A stretch of DNA of 64,000 nt from contig MZZL01000393.1 of NCBI GenBank assembly GCA_002749535.1, positions 1,144,121 to 1,208,120 of the forward strand, read 5' to 3'. Position numbers and translations under genes: made by a program. Source of the stretch: Apophysomyces variabilis. Its lineage: Eukaryota; Mucoromycota; Mucoromycetes; Mucorales; Mucoraceae. The stretch's first letter is position 1; the number at the start of each line of letters is the position of its first letter. Positions 11,242-21,866 of the stretch are shown here, piece by piece. The notes below the pieces were generated by a model. That model did not search any database, was not told the origin of the DNA, and was given only the letters and a program-made list of their open reading frames with translations.

Positions 11242-11463
11242 ATGTCTCAATCCCGTAACCAACGTTTTGCTGAACGCCGTGCTGCCAGAGAAGCGCAAAC
11301 AGGAGCCCAACTGTCGTCGCCTGTCCCTATAACTGGTGAACAGTTGACCTTGGTCGCACTCAGCCGCCAGCTGATCAACGTAGAACACAAGCTGAGAGAG
11401 CTTAGCCAGCAATAGCAACTGAATGCCGAACGATTGCATGACATGTTGGTTGAAAACCAATAG
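11242..11463 (+). mobile_element. Gag-like N-terminal fragment with nonsense codons
   Basis: One frame starts MSQSRNQRFAERRAAREAQ, continues with ITGEQLTLVALSRQLINVEH and KLRELSQQ, hits TAG at 11413-11415, resumes QLNAERLHDMLVENQ, and hits TAG at 11461-11463. A basic, helical N-terminus of this kind is common at the start of retroelement gag proteins. Both stops would be glutamine codons if C had changed to T. It is a fragment; assignment to gag is inference from context and composition. Confidence 0.4.
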
Positions 11464-13555
11464 TCAGATCACGTTGCTTGGTGGGATGCAACGCGATCAT
11501 AGCTCAGCTTCCCAGAGCACTAGTGCCAGTAATTAAGCTGTTAGCAGGAGAATAGCTGGGCCTCAGGATCCTGAAATTTCGGTAAATACAATAGCAATGT
11601 CATAAATTATAACTTAGCTTTATTACAAAGGCTGCTTCGCAGCTTCATAGCCCAACTTGGCGCGAGGTTAGTTTCTAGCAGATTCAGTTATTGTTTCCTC
11701 TGCATTATAATAAACTAAGGCATCCACAGTCAATAAAATATTATTTTGGAAACTAAATCTTACAGTCAACTTCCATGTCAATCTCCTGGGGCAGTACTAG
11801 AATGCCTCGCATTTGTGAGGAAGCAGCTAATCGCAATTTAACAATGAGTATAGCTAATTTAAAACGTGTCGCTATTACCATGTTCGAAAGATCACAAGCG
11901 GTCATTTTCTTCATGCTGTCTTACAGTCTGCATGATCTGCATCACAAAGCCATACTCATTTGCAGTAGAGCAAACAGAATATTTGCAAGATATATTGTAG
12001 TTTGTATAGTAGCTCATTGTTAAAAGGAAGCTCACATTAAAGGAATAAAAGTAGATCAAGTATTAATTACCCTAAATTAAATAAAAGGTTCCTTAAATGC
12101 AACCATATTAAACTTCAGTCAAAAAAATTCTAGTGACATTTTAGGATACTAGAAAATTACTAAAACTCGTTTTTGAGCGCAGTGAAAGAAAATAAGCAAA
12201 AAAATAATTGATTGAAGAATAAAGAGGAAATGTCAAAATACAATTGAAATCAAGAAACAATATACAATGACATGTAAGAAAATATAGGTTGCCCTTCAAC
12301 ACTATTAAGTTCTTCATGCTGTCCAAGGCTAAGTTCCCTTTTTTATTAAATAAGTCTCTTTCTGAACGTTATTCGCTTTTGGGTCTTTTATTCTGTTCAC
12401 TTCTAGAGAAGTAACTAAATGATTTAGACAGGTAAGTCAGATTGCTAACTTTATTAAATGCAGAAAAAAAAAGAAACTAACATAAAAACTAAAATAAAAC
12501 AAAAACTAAAAAGAAGGCTGAGAACAATAGCCATGCAAGAAAAAAAAGAAAAAGGTTAAAAGCAATCTTTGCAGCTATAATAAGCTATATGCAGAGAGTA
12601 GAGGCAAGATAATGTAGCTGTCAAAGGGCTGGGCAGCTTGTACTGCCAAGATATCTGCAATGATCAGGGCCGTTATGGGCAAGGTCTGTGAACTGATATC
12701 TCTGTTTTGTTGGCTACCCACCTTCCGTATATGGTAATCGTTCCAAGTCCCAAAAAGGAAGGTGGCCTTTCAAAAGTGTTCTCAAGGCGAAAGAAATGCT
12801 TTTCAAAACGGCCAAAAAAGTATCTTGTCTTGAGGCCAGGAAATAGTCAAAGCCACGCGTCAAAAATGACATATGCGGTGCTTTGTCTAGTAACAGAAAG
12901 GTACAAAATAAAGAGAATACAAATATACATAAGAAGGGAAAGGGCGCACAATAAATATAACACTTGGAAGAAAAGGGTACAATGTAATCACAATTGATAA
13001 AAGGGGAAGGGTACAATAAGATAATCTCAACCGTAAAGAGGGTGTTAAAGAATTTAAAAGAGAATAATAAAATAAAGGTGATCGAAAGAAGGGAATACAA
13101 TAATAGAAGGGTACCAAAAAAAAAAGACTCTTGCGAAATACACAATAAACTTCTGCCAATTATATGCTTCAATGATCCTCAGCGATCCAATGACAACAAT
13201 ATAACTTGACCAAGACAAATTTCAAAGTATAAACAGAGCTTGAGGCACAAACAGAGTTTTCTTTTAGACGTCACTCTCACCCTTCTATTCCCTTTGTCTT
13301 CTTCTTTTTATTCATGGAAAACTTCTACTAAACTTTATACTAGTAAGATAAGATCTTTAGGAAAAGAAACTAATAAAAAAATAGATAAAATAGAAGACAG
13401 CAATAATAAACTAAAGAAAATAATTATGAATTATACTATCTTGACTTAAAAGACAACAGCATATACGTCAGGATAGAACAATAAAATGCAGAGATAATAG
13501 CGTCATGTAACACTGGTTTTACCCAGGTCAAGGTCAAGTAGTAAGTTCATCATTC
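11464..13555. other. AT-rich, purine-biased non-coding stretch
   Basis: No gene is supported. From about 12440 to 13130 the plus strand is strongly purine-rich, with recurring 'agggtacaat' strings near 12970, 13008 and 13110. The minus strand therefore shows long hydrophobic open frames (rich in F, L, S, Y) that are compositional artefacts. A scrap related to the palindromic repeat at 10139 lies near 12128-12160. Confidence 0.45.
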
Positions 13556-13561
13556 ACGAAA

Positions 13562-13726
13562 GTTGTGCACCATTGGAGTCTGTTGTGTGCCTATCTTTTG
13601 GTTCGTAAAGGTAGTGTACCTCAAAAGATGCGGTGTACCAACAACTGCCAGACGTTGTGTCCCAGCCAGATACGTTGTGCACGAACTCCGCCCAAGTGTC
13701 GTGTATCTCCCAAAATGTGGTGCACA
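13562..13726. repeat. Degenerate tandem repeat with a period of about 20 bases
   Basis: A short motif related to GTTGTGCACC or GTGTACC recurs at about 13563, 13583, 13613, 13633, 13654, 13674, 13697 and 13718. Most units are 19-22 bases long (one is about 30). The intervening bases differ, so this is either an old minisatellite or a row of phased sites. It lies just upstream of the tRNA-Arg gene. Confidence 0.5.
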
Positions 13727-13857
13727 TAACCGAAGGAACAGGAAGAAGACCAAGACTTTCCGTAGAATCGAGTATACGCAAGAGCTTTCATTTCCGTATT
13801 TTTTACTTCCTTTGAGCAGCCAGAAATAAAGCCACTGACCGTGTCAAAAAAGTGAAA

Positions 13858-13930
13858 GGGGCTATGGCCAAATGGATAAGGCGCCTGACTACGAATCAGG
13901 AGATTCCAGGTTCGACCCCTGGTAGCCTCG
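13858..13930 (+). tRNA. tRNA-Arg (anticodon ACG)
   Basis: A 73-nt cloverleaf can be folded. The acceptor arms GGGGCTA and TAGCCTC pair with one G-T. The D arm is GCC...GGC, the anticodon stem CCTGA/TCAGG carries loop CTACGAA, giving anticodon ACG, and the T arm CCAGG-TTCGACC-CCTGG holds the TTCGA B-box core. The discriminator is G at 13930. No intron is present. It marks the edge of the transposon island; tRNA genes are common insertion targets for retroelements. Confidence 0.95.
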
Positions 13931-13935
13931 TTTTT
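13931..13935 (+). terminator. RNA polymerase III terminator of tRNA-Arg
   Basis: A run of five T follows the discriminator base directly, and a second T run lies about ten bases further on. Confidence 0.8.
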
Positions 13936-14316
13936 CAACTCTTTTTTCTGCGTTACACAGACTGCGCTGTATGAATTTGATACCCAATCGATGTTGTCTC
14001 GACCATTGTTCGGGCGCATTGTGTCGTTGAACACATTTTTATTTCGTGCTTTATTTTACCCCTTGAATAAATCAAATAGTTCAAGTGAACAAGAGTGATA
14101 GAAAGATGTATGCACTAAATGTAAGTAATTGCGTATAGTTTAGTCGGCTTGGATAAAGGAATTCTTCGGTCTGTTGTTATTGCCAGCCTGCCCGAGGCAA
14201 GTACCAGTTTCTGTGCGTATCATTGGACGATTTTTTTCCTCGGTCGGGCCTTTCTAAGTTCGACTGAAAATTCACATCAGAATTAATTATTAAGCAAAAC
14301 GATCTATACCACTTTC

Positions 14317-15312
14317 ATGAGTGAAATCAACCTATCCAACATCAAACACATCGTGCTCATTCTTTCAGGAAAAGGTGGTGTTGGGAAATCTTCTGTTACA
14401 ACCCAATTAGCTCTTGGCCTAGTACAGAAGGGATTCAAGGTGGGTATACTCGACATCGATCTAACAGGACCAAGCATTCCTCGTATGCTTGGTTTGGACG
14501 GAAAGCAAGTTCACCAAGCTTCCCAAGGGTAATTACACTTGATAAAGCATGCACCCATTGAACCGTCTGTCGCTAACTCTACAGAAAACAGTTGGGTACC
14601 CGTTTATGCGGATGAACAGCAACGTCTGTCATGTATGTCGATTGGTTTCCTTTTAGGGAGCAAAAATGATTCTGTTGTATGGCGAGGACCTAAAAAGAAT
14701 GGCAAGTGGGCATAGATATGTTAATTTCATTGAATGTAATCATAGTGTCTTTTTTTCCCTTAAAGCGATGATTAAGCAATTCTTGCAAGATGTTTACTGG
14801 GGTGAACTAGATTATCTATTGATCGATACCCCACCTGGCACATCGGATGAACATATTGGCGTCGTCGAATACCTAAAAGCATTTGAGCCAGACGGAGCTG
14901 TGATTGTGACAACACCACAAGGGGTAGCTATAGCCGACGTTCGGAAGGAGCTCTCGTTCTGCAAAAAGGTCAAGCTGCCTGTCTTAGGTGTGGTTGAGAA
15001 CATGAGCGGTTTCGTATGCCCCCATTGCACCGTGAGTCCTTTTTTTTTTTTAGTTTTATTGGAGGTGTAAGAGAGAGACTTCCAACTTGTTATGTCATTT
15101 AGGAATGCACGAATATTTTTTCGTCCGGAGGCGGTGAATCAATGGCAAACGAATACGGAATCGACTTTTTTGGTCGTGTTCCGATTGATCCGGGATTCAC
15201 GCAGATGGTGGAAGCTGAAGGCGAAGGATCCTATGTTCGTTCTTTCGCAAAATCCAATCTATTCCCAATCTTTCAGGGTATTTGTGATAAAGTGGTAGCA
15301 AAGACATCATAG
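14317..15312 (+). CDS. CFD1: CFD1/NUBP2, cytosolic Fe-S cluster scaffold ATPase
   Basis: P-loop NTPase that with NBP35 assembles Fe-S clusters for cytosolic and nuclear proteins. Exons 14317-14528, 14592-14701, 14766-15031 and 15103-15312; phases agree, giving 265 aa, close to yeast Cfd1. The deviant Walker [10 protein letters not shown] is near residue 18, [13 protein letters not shown] follows, then [45 protein letters not shown] with the conserved C-x2-C, and FGRVPIDP. The N-terminal Cys cluster of NBP35 is absent, which separates CFD1 from NBP35. Intron 2 starts with GC rather than GT. Confidence 0.95.
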
Positions 15313-15587
15313 AATTATCGTAGTGTTTGATATGCATACTCGTATAGACATAAATGAAAAATCAAACGATAGCCATACAGCCAAACGACCTGCTGATGGT
15401 AACTATGACGTTGATGTCTTTCATACCACTGAGCCTCATTTTGTCACGTCCCATTCTATACTTAAAGTTATGCTCCTTTTTCTACATCTTTCTCTTTTCC
15501 CTTTTTGAAGCATAATTTGCCACATCATGCTTATTTGTCTTGGAGAGAAAGCCGTACGTTCTTTGACTATTTCAAAACCAGTATAGT

Positions 15588-17121
15588 CTAACACTGTTGC
15601 GATTTTTAAAGCGTGCTCGACTTAACGCGACCAAGTGGACCAAGCGACTTATGGCACTTGCGGGATTGCAAGTGGTTATTACACTGCCGATTCTCATTGC
15701 CACCTTAGTCCTTGTCTTTGTTCGTGATGCACCTGGACCGCTTGACACCACTAACAAAGCGCTTCGTGTGAAGATTGAGACGATGCTATTTATCGTGTTT
15801 GAGCTATGGAGACTATGGCTCGTATTTGACGGGGTAACCCATGGTATTCTAAGAAGAGGCTAAGCCAAAAGCAACACAAAAAAAAAGAAAGATACGGCAA
15901 CGCTTAGTTTATTTTGACTCACATTTGCTCCGATCCCTGATTATAGCTTATTCGATGCAACTCACCCGCTATTCTAACCTCTGCTGCTTCCACTTTATTC
16001 TCTGGAGCTCTTGGTTCAATGGTAAAATAGGCATGGATAAACCAGTGAAAACTGAGATTACTGACAATCCATATCAAATATCACAGCAAATCATTGAATC
16101 CATCAAGTGGGTCGATGCTGTACAAACCAATCTATATCTCCAATGCGTTATGACAGCATTGATATTTCTGGTTGCCATCCCAACCGTGTATGTAGCTTGC
16201 AAAGTGTCAAAAGATTACGGCTGGTACGTTTACAAAAAGTTGGGGGCAGAACTCCAAATCCAAAGTAAGTGGTTTCTTCTCTTTTGGCGTTTCAAAAATC
16301 GCGACTCATGTTTGGTAAATTCTAGCAATGTATCATCAAGTTCAGCTGTTTGCCTTGGCCGTAAAGATAGATATATTTTTCGAAGTACTACCCATGGTTT
16401 TTTATGCTGCACTGTTTGGCGCTATTCGATCGAAGCCATACTGTATAACTAGTGTCGTCTTGACGTTCATATCCATTTTTGTTCTCATACTTGGAAGAAA
16501 AGCGGTAAATATCGTGTCTTACTTCAAGTTGATTTACTCATCACTTTTTGGAGAAGATCGCTGAAGAATCTCGGTGGATGATGACTGTTTTCTTAGTATT
16601 TCAATTTATTGTCATCGTCCTGAATGGTATCATCCTTGGTACAAGTGCCAGAACAGACACCTGGTACACTTTCATCGTTTATGGTAACAGGTTTTTTTCT
16701 AATTGGGATAATTATTGACTCTATTCGTGTCACTCTTTAGGTATCGCATCATGCGTTCTGGCTTTGGTAAGAAGCTATCCTGTTAACGGCAACAATTAAA
16801 ATTCAAACTTGCTATATCTCAGATTAACGTGTATCTTGGTATCCGCTGTCAGTCGAACTTTAATAAGGGTCTCAAGCCATATGGTAGGTCTATTGAAAAT
16901 CTACCGTTGTATCACCAAAGTGAAACTCACTTTTTTGCCTAGTTCAATGGTCACCATTCAAAAAGAAATTGACAATGATGGCTAAAAATCCAGACAGTGG
17001 GCTACCGCTGATTGATGAGTTTCGTTACACGTCAAGTGTAGGCCCAATTGAAGAGGATTTTATGGATGGCAGGAACGATAAGGACCATAGACCGTCTTAC
17101 AATCATCGCCGGGCCAACTAG
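15588..17121 (+). CDS. Multi-pass membrane protein of unknown function
   Basis: Eight or more exons with in-frame joins: about 15588-15833, 15947-16021, 16087-16264, 16326-16504, 16557-16683, 16741-16766, 16823-16883 and 16943-17121. About seven hydrophobic segments are visible: LAGLQVVITLPILIATLVLV, MLFIVFELWRLWLVF, YLQCVMTALIFLVAIPTVYV, ALAVKIDIFFEVLPMVFYAA, CITSVVLTFISIFVLILG, MTVFLVFQFIVIVLNGIIL and FIVYGIASCVLALINVYLG. The tail is short, polar and probably cytosolic. The first exon shown begins after a splice acceptor near 15585-15590; the true start lies in an upstream exon, perhaps around 15320-15470. The layout resembles a seven-helix protein, but I recognise no receptor or channel motif. 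Confidence 0.7.
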
Positions 17122-17183
17122 GATAACAGCCATTCTTTTCTTAACCTTTCGCCATATTTGAATCATCTCTTTTCATACCAATG

Positions 17184-17431
17184 TCAATACCATAGCTTTT
17201 CCACAATATATCCACAAACGGTATTAACGCTAACTGCGATACCAAGAAGAACCCAGCATGCCAGTGTGTATCCAAACTCTTTCAGCAGTTCCGCTTTTGA
17301 GAGCGATGGATGATTTGTAGGATGCAGCTGAACTCTTGCAGTTTCCCGATTCTATGTCAAGTGTTGAAGACTGCGAAACACAGTATAAACATTTTAATTT
17401 TGCTTACCACAACAAAAAGTGGGTTACTCAT
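17184..17431 (-). CDS. 63-residue single-pass membrane protein, unknown
   Basis: Two exons: 17408-17431 (MSNPLFVV) and 17184-17351. The intron 17352-17407 has gtaagc and tag ends, and both exons are multiples of three. The second exon reads LHPTNHPSLSKAELLKEFGY and then a membrane span, TLACWVLLGIAVSVNTVCGY, ending IVEKLWY and stop. The protein is too short for a routine ORF cut-off. Coherent splicing, a Met start and an amphipathic helix before a single span argue that it is real. It converges on the multi-TM gene with only about 60 bases between the stops. Function unknown; a small subunit of a membrane complex is one possibility. Confidence 0.6.
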
Positions 17432-18333
17432 CTTTCCCAGTAAAGAAAGAAGTCAACAGCAACTTGTGATGTGGGAGAGCTCTTTTTACATCACTATTTC
17501 AAACTCCGGTTTACGAATGGCGATTTAGCATACGTTATGTCCGAATAGATGATAATCGTTAATTATACTATCAATCTTTCGTAGCACGGTAAGCATATCA
17601 AGATTCAAAAGCTTACAAAGTGCATAAATAAGCTTATACTGTCAGCACTTGTGAGCACTTTTGTCGCATAAAGCGAAGATCTGCATGTCTACAACATATC
17701 GAATACTTCCTGGCTTTTCACTCGTGCAATAACTACTTTAGTAGATATTTCACATTAACAGGTGGTTTCTTTGATCTATACATAGTCTGTTCACTTTTGC
17801 TTTCCCTCCGGACGGCTTTTCTTGGCAAAGACCATTATGTAAGAAGGACGGGTACAAAGCTTACGTCTATCGGTATTATTTTCAAGGTCATAAGTTAGAT
17901 GGCTCAAGCAAAGTCTAGCTTAATGACACCAATCATTGCTAATTACTGACACTATTAAAGTTTGATTGGAATAAATCTTAGCAATGTTGCAGGATGCTCT
18001 TAGGATGCTTTTACGAACAGTTTGGATAGGAATAAAGACTGGTAGTAAATACATAGAAACAAGGATATTAAGCGAGAACAAATTTGAGCGCCTTTACATT
18101 GATAAGACTAAAGTCGACAAACAGTTATAAGTACTATATGGTTATTGCCGTTTGTAGGCTAAGAATGCAGCAAAACGCGATCCATTCTCATTTCCCGCTG
18201 AACGTTTCTACTGGGATTCAATTACACTATGGACAATGCTACATTGCTATTGGCTCATCTTAACGCTACCCACCGTTAAGTCGGTCAAAAAAGTGCACAG
18301 TTACGGTTCCACGTTTTGCGATCATTCGAATCG
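17432..18333. other. Intergenic, divergent region
   Basis: About 900 bases between the small membrane protein (minus) and WDR70 (plus). No coding or RNA feature was recognised; promoters of both genes should lie here. Confidence 0.5.
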
Positions 18334-20593
18334 ATGTCTGGCTTTGTAGGTATCAGCAGTAGAAATGGCTAGCGATCTCATAACTATAGTAGAATGACGA
18401 ATTATCTAAGCTCTTGCCATCGTCATTTGGTTCCAAAAAGGCGCCATCGACTGACAAGACGGCACTTTCAACAAACAATAGCGACTGGGATGCGTTGAAA
18501 AGCTTTCTACCCACGTCATTTGGAAAGCAAGAAAAGAAAAAAGATATGTCCAAAGAGTTCGAAAAGACAAAGCGACAGGTAAGGCATACAAAGTGTATTA
18601 TTGCAGGCTGTAACTGTACCGAAGAAAGAACAAGCGAATCGAATAGAGATGCCAACCCCTACAGCTGAATCGAATACCGCTAACCAAGAACAAAACATCC
18701 AAGACAATGAAGAAGAAGAGGTTTCAGGGATCGATGATAGTGAGGACGACGAAATCGATTACACCGTACCTCCTATAACACATGAAGTCCAACTTAAGGA
18801 TCATTTCCGTACAGTTTCCGCTCTGGCACTCGATCCATCAGGATCCCGATTGATCAGTGGAGGCTATGATTATCAACTGAAATTTTGGGATTTCGCCGGC
18901 ATGAACAACGCTTTTCGACCATTTCGAAGCATGGAACCATGTGGTGGACATCAGATCCATCAGGTCCTATATTCGCTAACTGGCGATTCATTCTTGGTTA
19001 TTTCTGGGAGTGCGCGTGCCAAATTATTCAATCGCGATGGAGGAGAGATCAGAGAATTTGCAAAGGGCGATCCTTACATTCGCGATCTACGACATACAGA
19101 CGGGCACGTGGGTGCATTGACGAGCGGTGCCTGGCATCCCATCGATCGCCAGACTTTCGCAACCTCCTCACAGGATGGAACAATACGTGTATGGGACGTC
19201 GAGAATAAGAGGAAACAACGCTCTGTTATTGCATACAAATCGCGTGAACGTGGAGGACGATCAGCTGCCACTGCCCTCGCCTACAGCTGTGATGCGAAAT
19301 TGATCGCTGGTGCCTTCCAAGACGGCACACTGAACCTATGGAATGTCAACGGCCCGTTTGTCAAACCCTCCTTATCCGTGCCTGATGCACATCAAAAGAC
19401 AACCGAAACTTCCTCCATTATATTTTCTCGTAATGGGCATACGATGGTTACCAGAGGAGGCGACGACACGGTGAAACGTACGGAAAGAAAAAGAAGAGAA
19501 AGGGTTTATTGCTAATCTGCTATGCTCTATAATATTTAGTATGGGATATCCGGAATATCAAGAAACCAGTGCGTGTCGCGTATAATTTGGACATCGTTAA
19601 TCCCGAAGCAAATGTGATATTTAGTCCGGATGAACGGCTAATATTAACGGGTATATCGTGGTATTAGGGCATCAAAATGTGAGTATTTAACCTACGAGAT
19701 TATCGTTTATAGGTACATCGGTACCTAAAGGACAAGGAAATGGTCGATTAGTCATGCTCGATAGAGAGACACTAGATGTGAAACACTCTCTTGGTATGCA
19801 AAGAGCAGAAGATGGGAAAAAAGGAGCCTTAACTAATAAGTATCATTTCAGATGTTGGCCAGTCCAGTGTGGTTAAAGTGTTATGGCACCCACGTATCAA
19901 CCAGGTAAGAGATATAAATAAAAAACAAACGCGCCATTACTAACAGTCATCATTTCGTTTCTAGATTATTACCGGGTCTGCTGATGGCATGATCAATATG
20001 TTTTATAGCCCAACACATTCTTTCCGTGGCGCCAAGTTATGTGTGGTCAGAGAAGCGAAGCAGCGTGCTGTAGATGATTATGAAGTTAATCGGCCGATCA
20101 TCACGCCGCATGCCTTACCAATGTTCAAAGACGACCAACCAAGGAGTTCGAAGCGTAAGAGAGAGAAATTGCGAAAAGATCCTAAAGCATCCCATCGTCC
20201 AGGTAATGGAAGGATTTGAAATTCTTTTACGTAAACTGATAATTCGTGGTTAGAACTTCCTGTTAAGGGACCTGGTAAAGGTGGCCGTGTCGGTATGAAC
20301 GAGCAACAAGTAGTCATTGCGAGCTTCGGAAAGGATACCACCAGAGGTACAGCTTCCGCAAATTATAACTTAGCATTGACACTTCTTTATAGACGAAGAT
20401 CCTCGAGAAGCATTACTTAAATATGCAGATGCAGCTGCAAATGATCCCATGTGGGTTAGCAATGGTAAGACTTGTAGTTGATGCCAAGGAAGGTTGCTCA
20501 ATTTGTATTATAGTATACAAGAAGACTCAACCAAAACCGGTATTCAGTCATGACGATGAAGATGAGGAGCCTCAAGGAAAGAGGAAAAAATAG
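18334..20593 (+). CDS. WDR70: WDR70-like WD40-repeat protein
   Basis: WD40 protein matching animal and fission-yeast WDR70, which links the Cul4-Ddb1 ubiquitin ligase to histone H2B ubiquitination in DNA repair. Main exons: 18411-18578, 18607-19477, 19540-19650, 19713-19793, about 19851-19904, then from about 19965 to the stop at 20591-20593 with three further small introns. The N-terminus (LPSSFGSKK, then LPTSFGKQEKKKDMSKEFEK) is family-like. WD units are visible: LISGGYDYQLKFWDF, FATSSQDGTIRVWDV, LIAGAFQDGTLNLWNV, TMVTRGGDDTVKLWDI and IITGSADGMINMFY. A basic C-terminal tail ends in KGKRKK-like residues. A 12-nt first exon (MSGF at 18334-18345) restores frame and supplies a Met; that exon is the least certain part. 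Confidence 0.9.
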
Positions 20594-20771
20594 AAAGATA
20601 TATTGTTTATTTAATATAGCAATCACCGCGCCGCAATATAAAGCAGATATTGTCGGTTGGTCCATTAAGTTGATTTTGTGTGTAGCCCTTTAGGATGACA
20701 CTCATCCATGTCGTGAAGTACGCTCTGCTGGAATACTTCTTGCCAAGAGGAACGAAATAGGCGAACAGGGA

Positions 20772-21413
20772 CTAATTCTTGTGCGGTAGATTTTCAGTTC
20801 GCTTGTAAAGAAGAAACTCGTATTTTGTATTTCCATGCTCGCGTATTCCTCTTGGGACACTTTCTTCCACGAACGCTTCCAATTCTTCGTGCGAAGCCAA
20901 TTGGAACAAACTCATATCGATGGGAGGCATGAATGTGTCACATTGGACGTCGTCGCAGTAGACATGGGTCAAGAGAAGATGAGTGCATTCTGGTCGTTTA
21001 AGTGCAGCTGCATAGACTTCCGAACCGCCCAGGATAAACGTACGCCCAGGTATGTTGTCGGCTTGCAGTAAGGCCTCTTCAAGCGATGTGGCAAAAGCAG
21101 CATTGGGGAAGCTTTCCACAGCTTTGCGATAAATGGGATTTCGCGAAAGCACAATGTTGAACCTGTTAGGCAGCGGTTGCTTATTCATTTGCTTGGCATC
21201 CCACGTTTTTCTGCCAGTGATGATGACGTTGTGCCATGTGTCTGGTTCCATTTTCGTTGTCATTGCACTTCTTCCGTATGGCTTGGTTGTAATACGTTCA
21301 AAATATTCCCAATCTTCAGGGATTGACCATGGTAGATCTTCATGATAGCCTATCCCTCTTGTTTTGACGTGCATAGCAGCCATTAGCACAACAGACTTGC
21401 CCATGTTAACCAT
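20772..21413 (-). CDS. DFR1: Dihydrofolate reductase
   Basis: Reduces dihydrofolate to tetrahydrofolate with NADPH, supplying thymidylate and purine synthesis. Single exon, 213 aa, a usual size for fungal DHFR. Visible motifs are the loop with GIGYHEDLPWSIPEDWEYF, the nucleotide-binding VIITGRKTWD, FNIVLSRNP, FILGGSEVYAAAL and the C-terminal KYEFLLYKR. The acidic active-site residue follows the LPW motif (IPEDWEYF). The start is ATG at 21413; a second Met lies three codons on (MVNM), and either could be used. It converges on WDR70. Confidence 0.96.
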   Translation of the reverse strand: MVNMGKSVVLMAAMHVKTRGIGYHEDLPWSIPEDWEYFERITTKPYGRSAMTTKMEPDTWHNVIITGRKTWDAKQMNKQPLPNRFNIVLSRNPIYRKAVESFPNAAFATSLEEALLQADNIPGRTFILGGSEVYAAALKRPECTHLLLTHVYCDDVQCDTFMPPIDMSLFQLASHEELEAFVEESVPRGIREHGNTKYEFLLYKRTENLPHKN

Positions 21414-21866
21414 TTTAAACGCCTTGTCCAGATTTCAAACAAGTTAATAGCGCCTGCAATTTGCGCAGCTTATACCCAGATATTCCGTAGCGTCAATGCT
21501 TAACAAACTAGTCCTATTTCCTGCACTGTAGACTGTGGCAATGGGAAACGGAGAATAACAGAAACTTTGCTAAAGATCAAGTGTATTGCTTGACCTCTAC
21601 TGACTTATGTACTTGGTACTGTTTATCTACCACTCTATCTGTAACATTCCTTCCTTGACATGGGGTAGGCGAGACGAAGGAAGTGTATCAATTTTTCTTT
21701 GGAAATGAAGTTCAATCTTTCGCATGACTGGATGCATCCGTTCGAGTCACCGAACAGCTTATGCACGTTAACAGAGTAGTCTCAGCATTGCAGGTTTTGT
21801 TTGTTCTTTTGCTTCCCGCATATTGTAACTAGAGCAATGATTTTCTCAAACGAGCAATTTCCCTTT
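21414..21866. other. Intergenic region upstream of DHFR
   Basis: Contains the DHFR promoter and the 3' flank of the cyclophilin gene. No other feature was recognised. Confidence 0.5.

Noticed and set aside
12714..13172. Hydrophobic 152-aa minus-strand ORF
   Set aside because: The plus strand is purine-rich here, which gives F/L/S/Y-rich translations by composition; no splice or start logic.
13550..14034. Minus-strand ORFs overlapping the tRNA-Arg region
   Set aside because: One runs through the tRNA itself; they follow from the 20-base repeat and the tRNA sequence.
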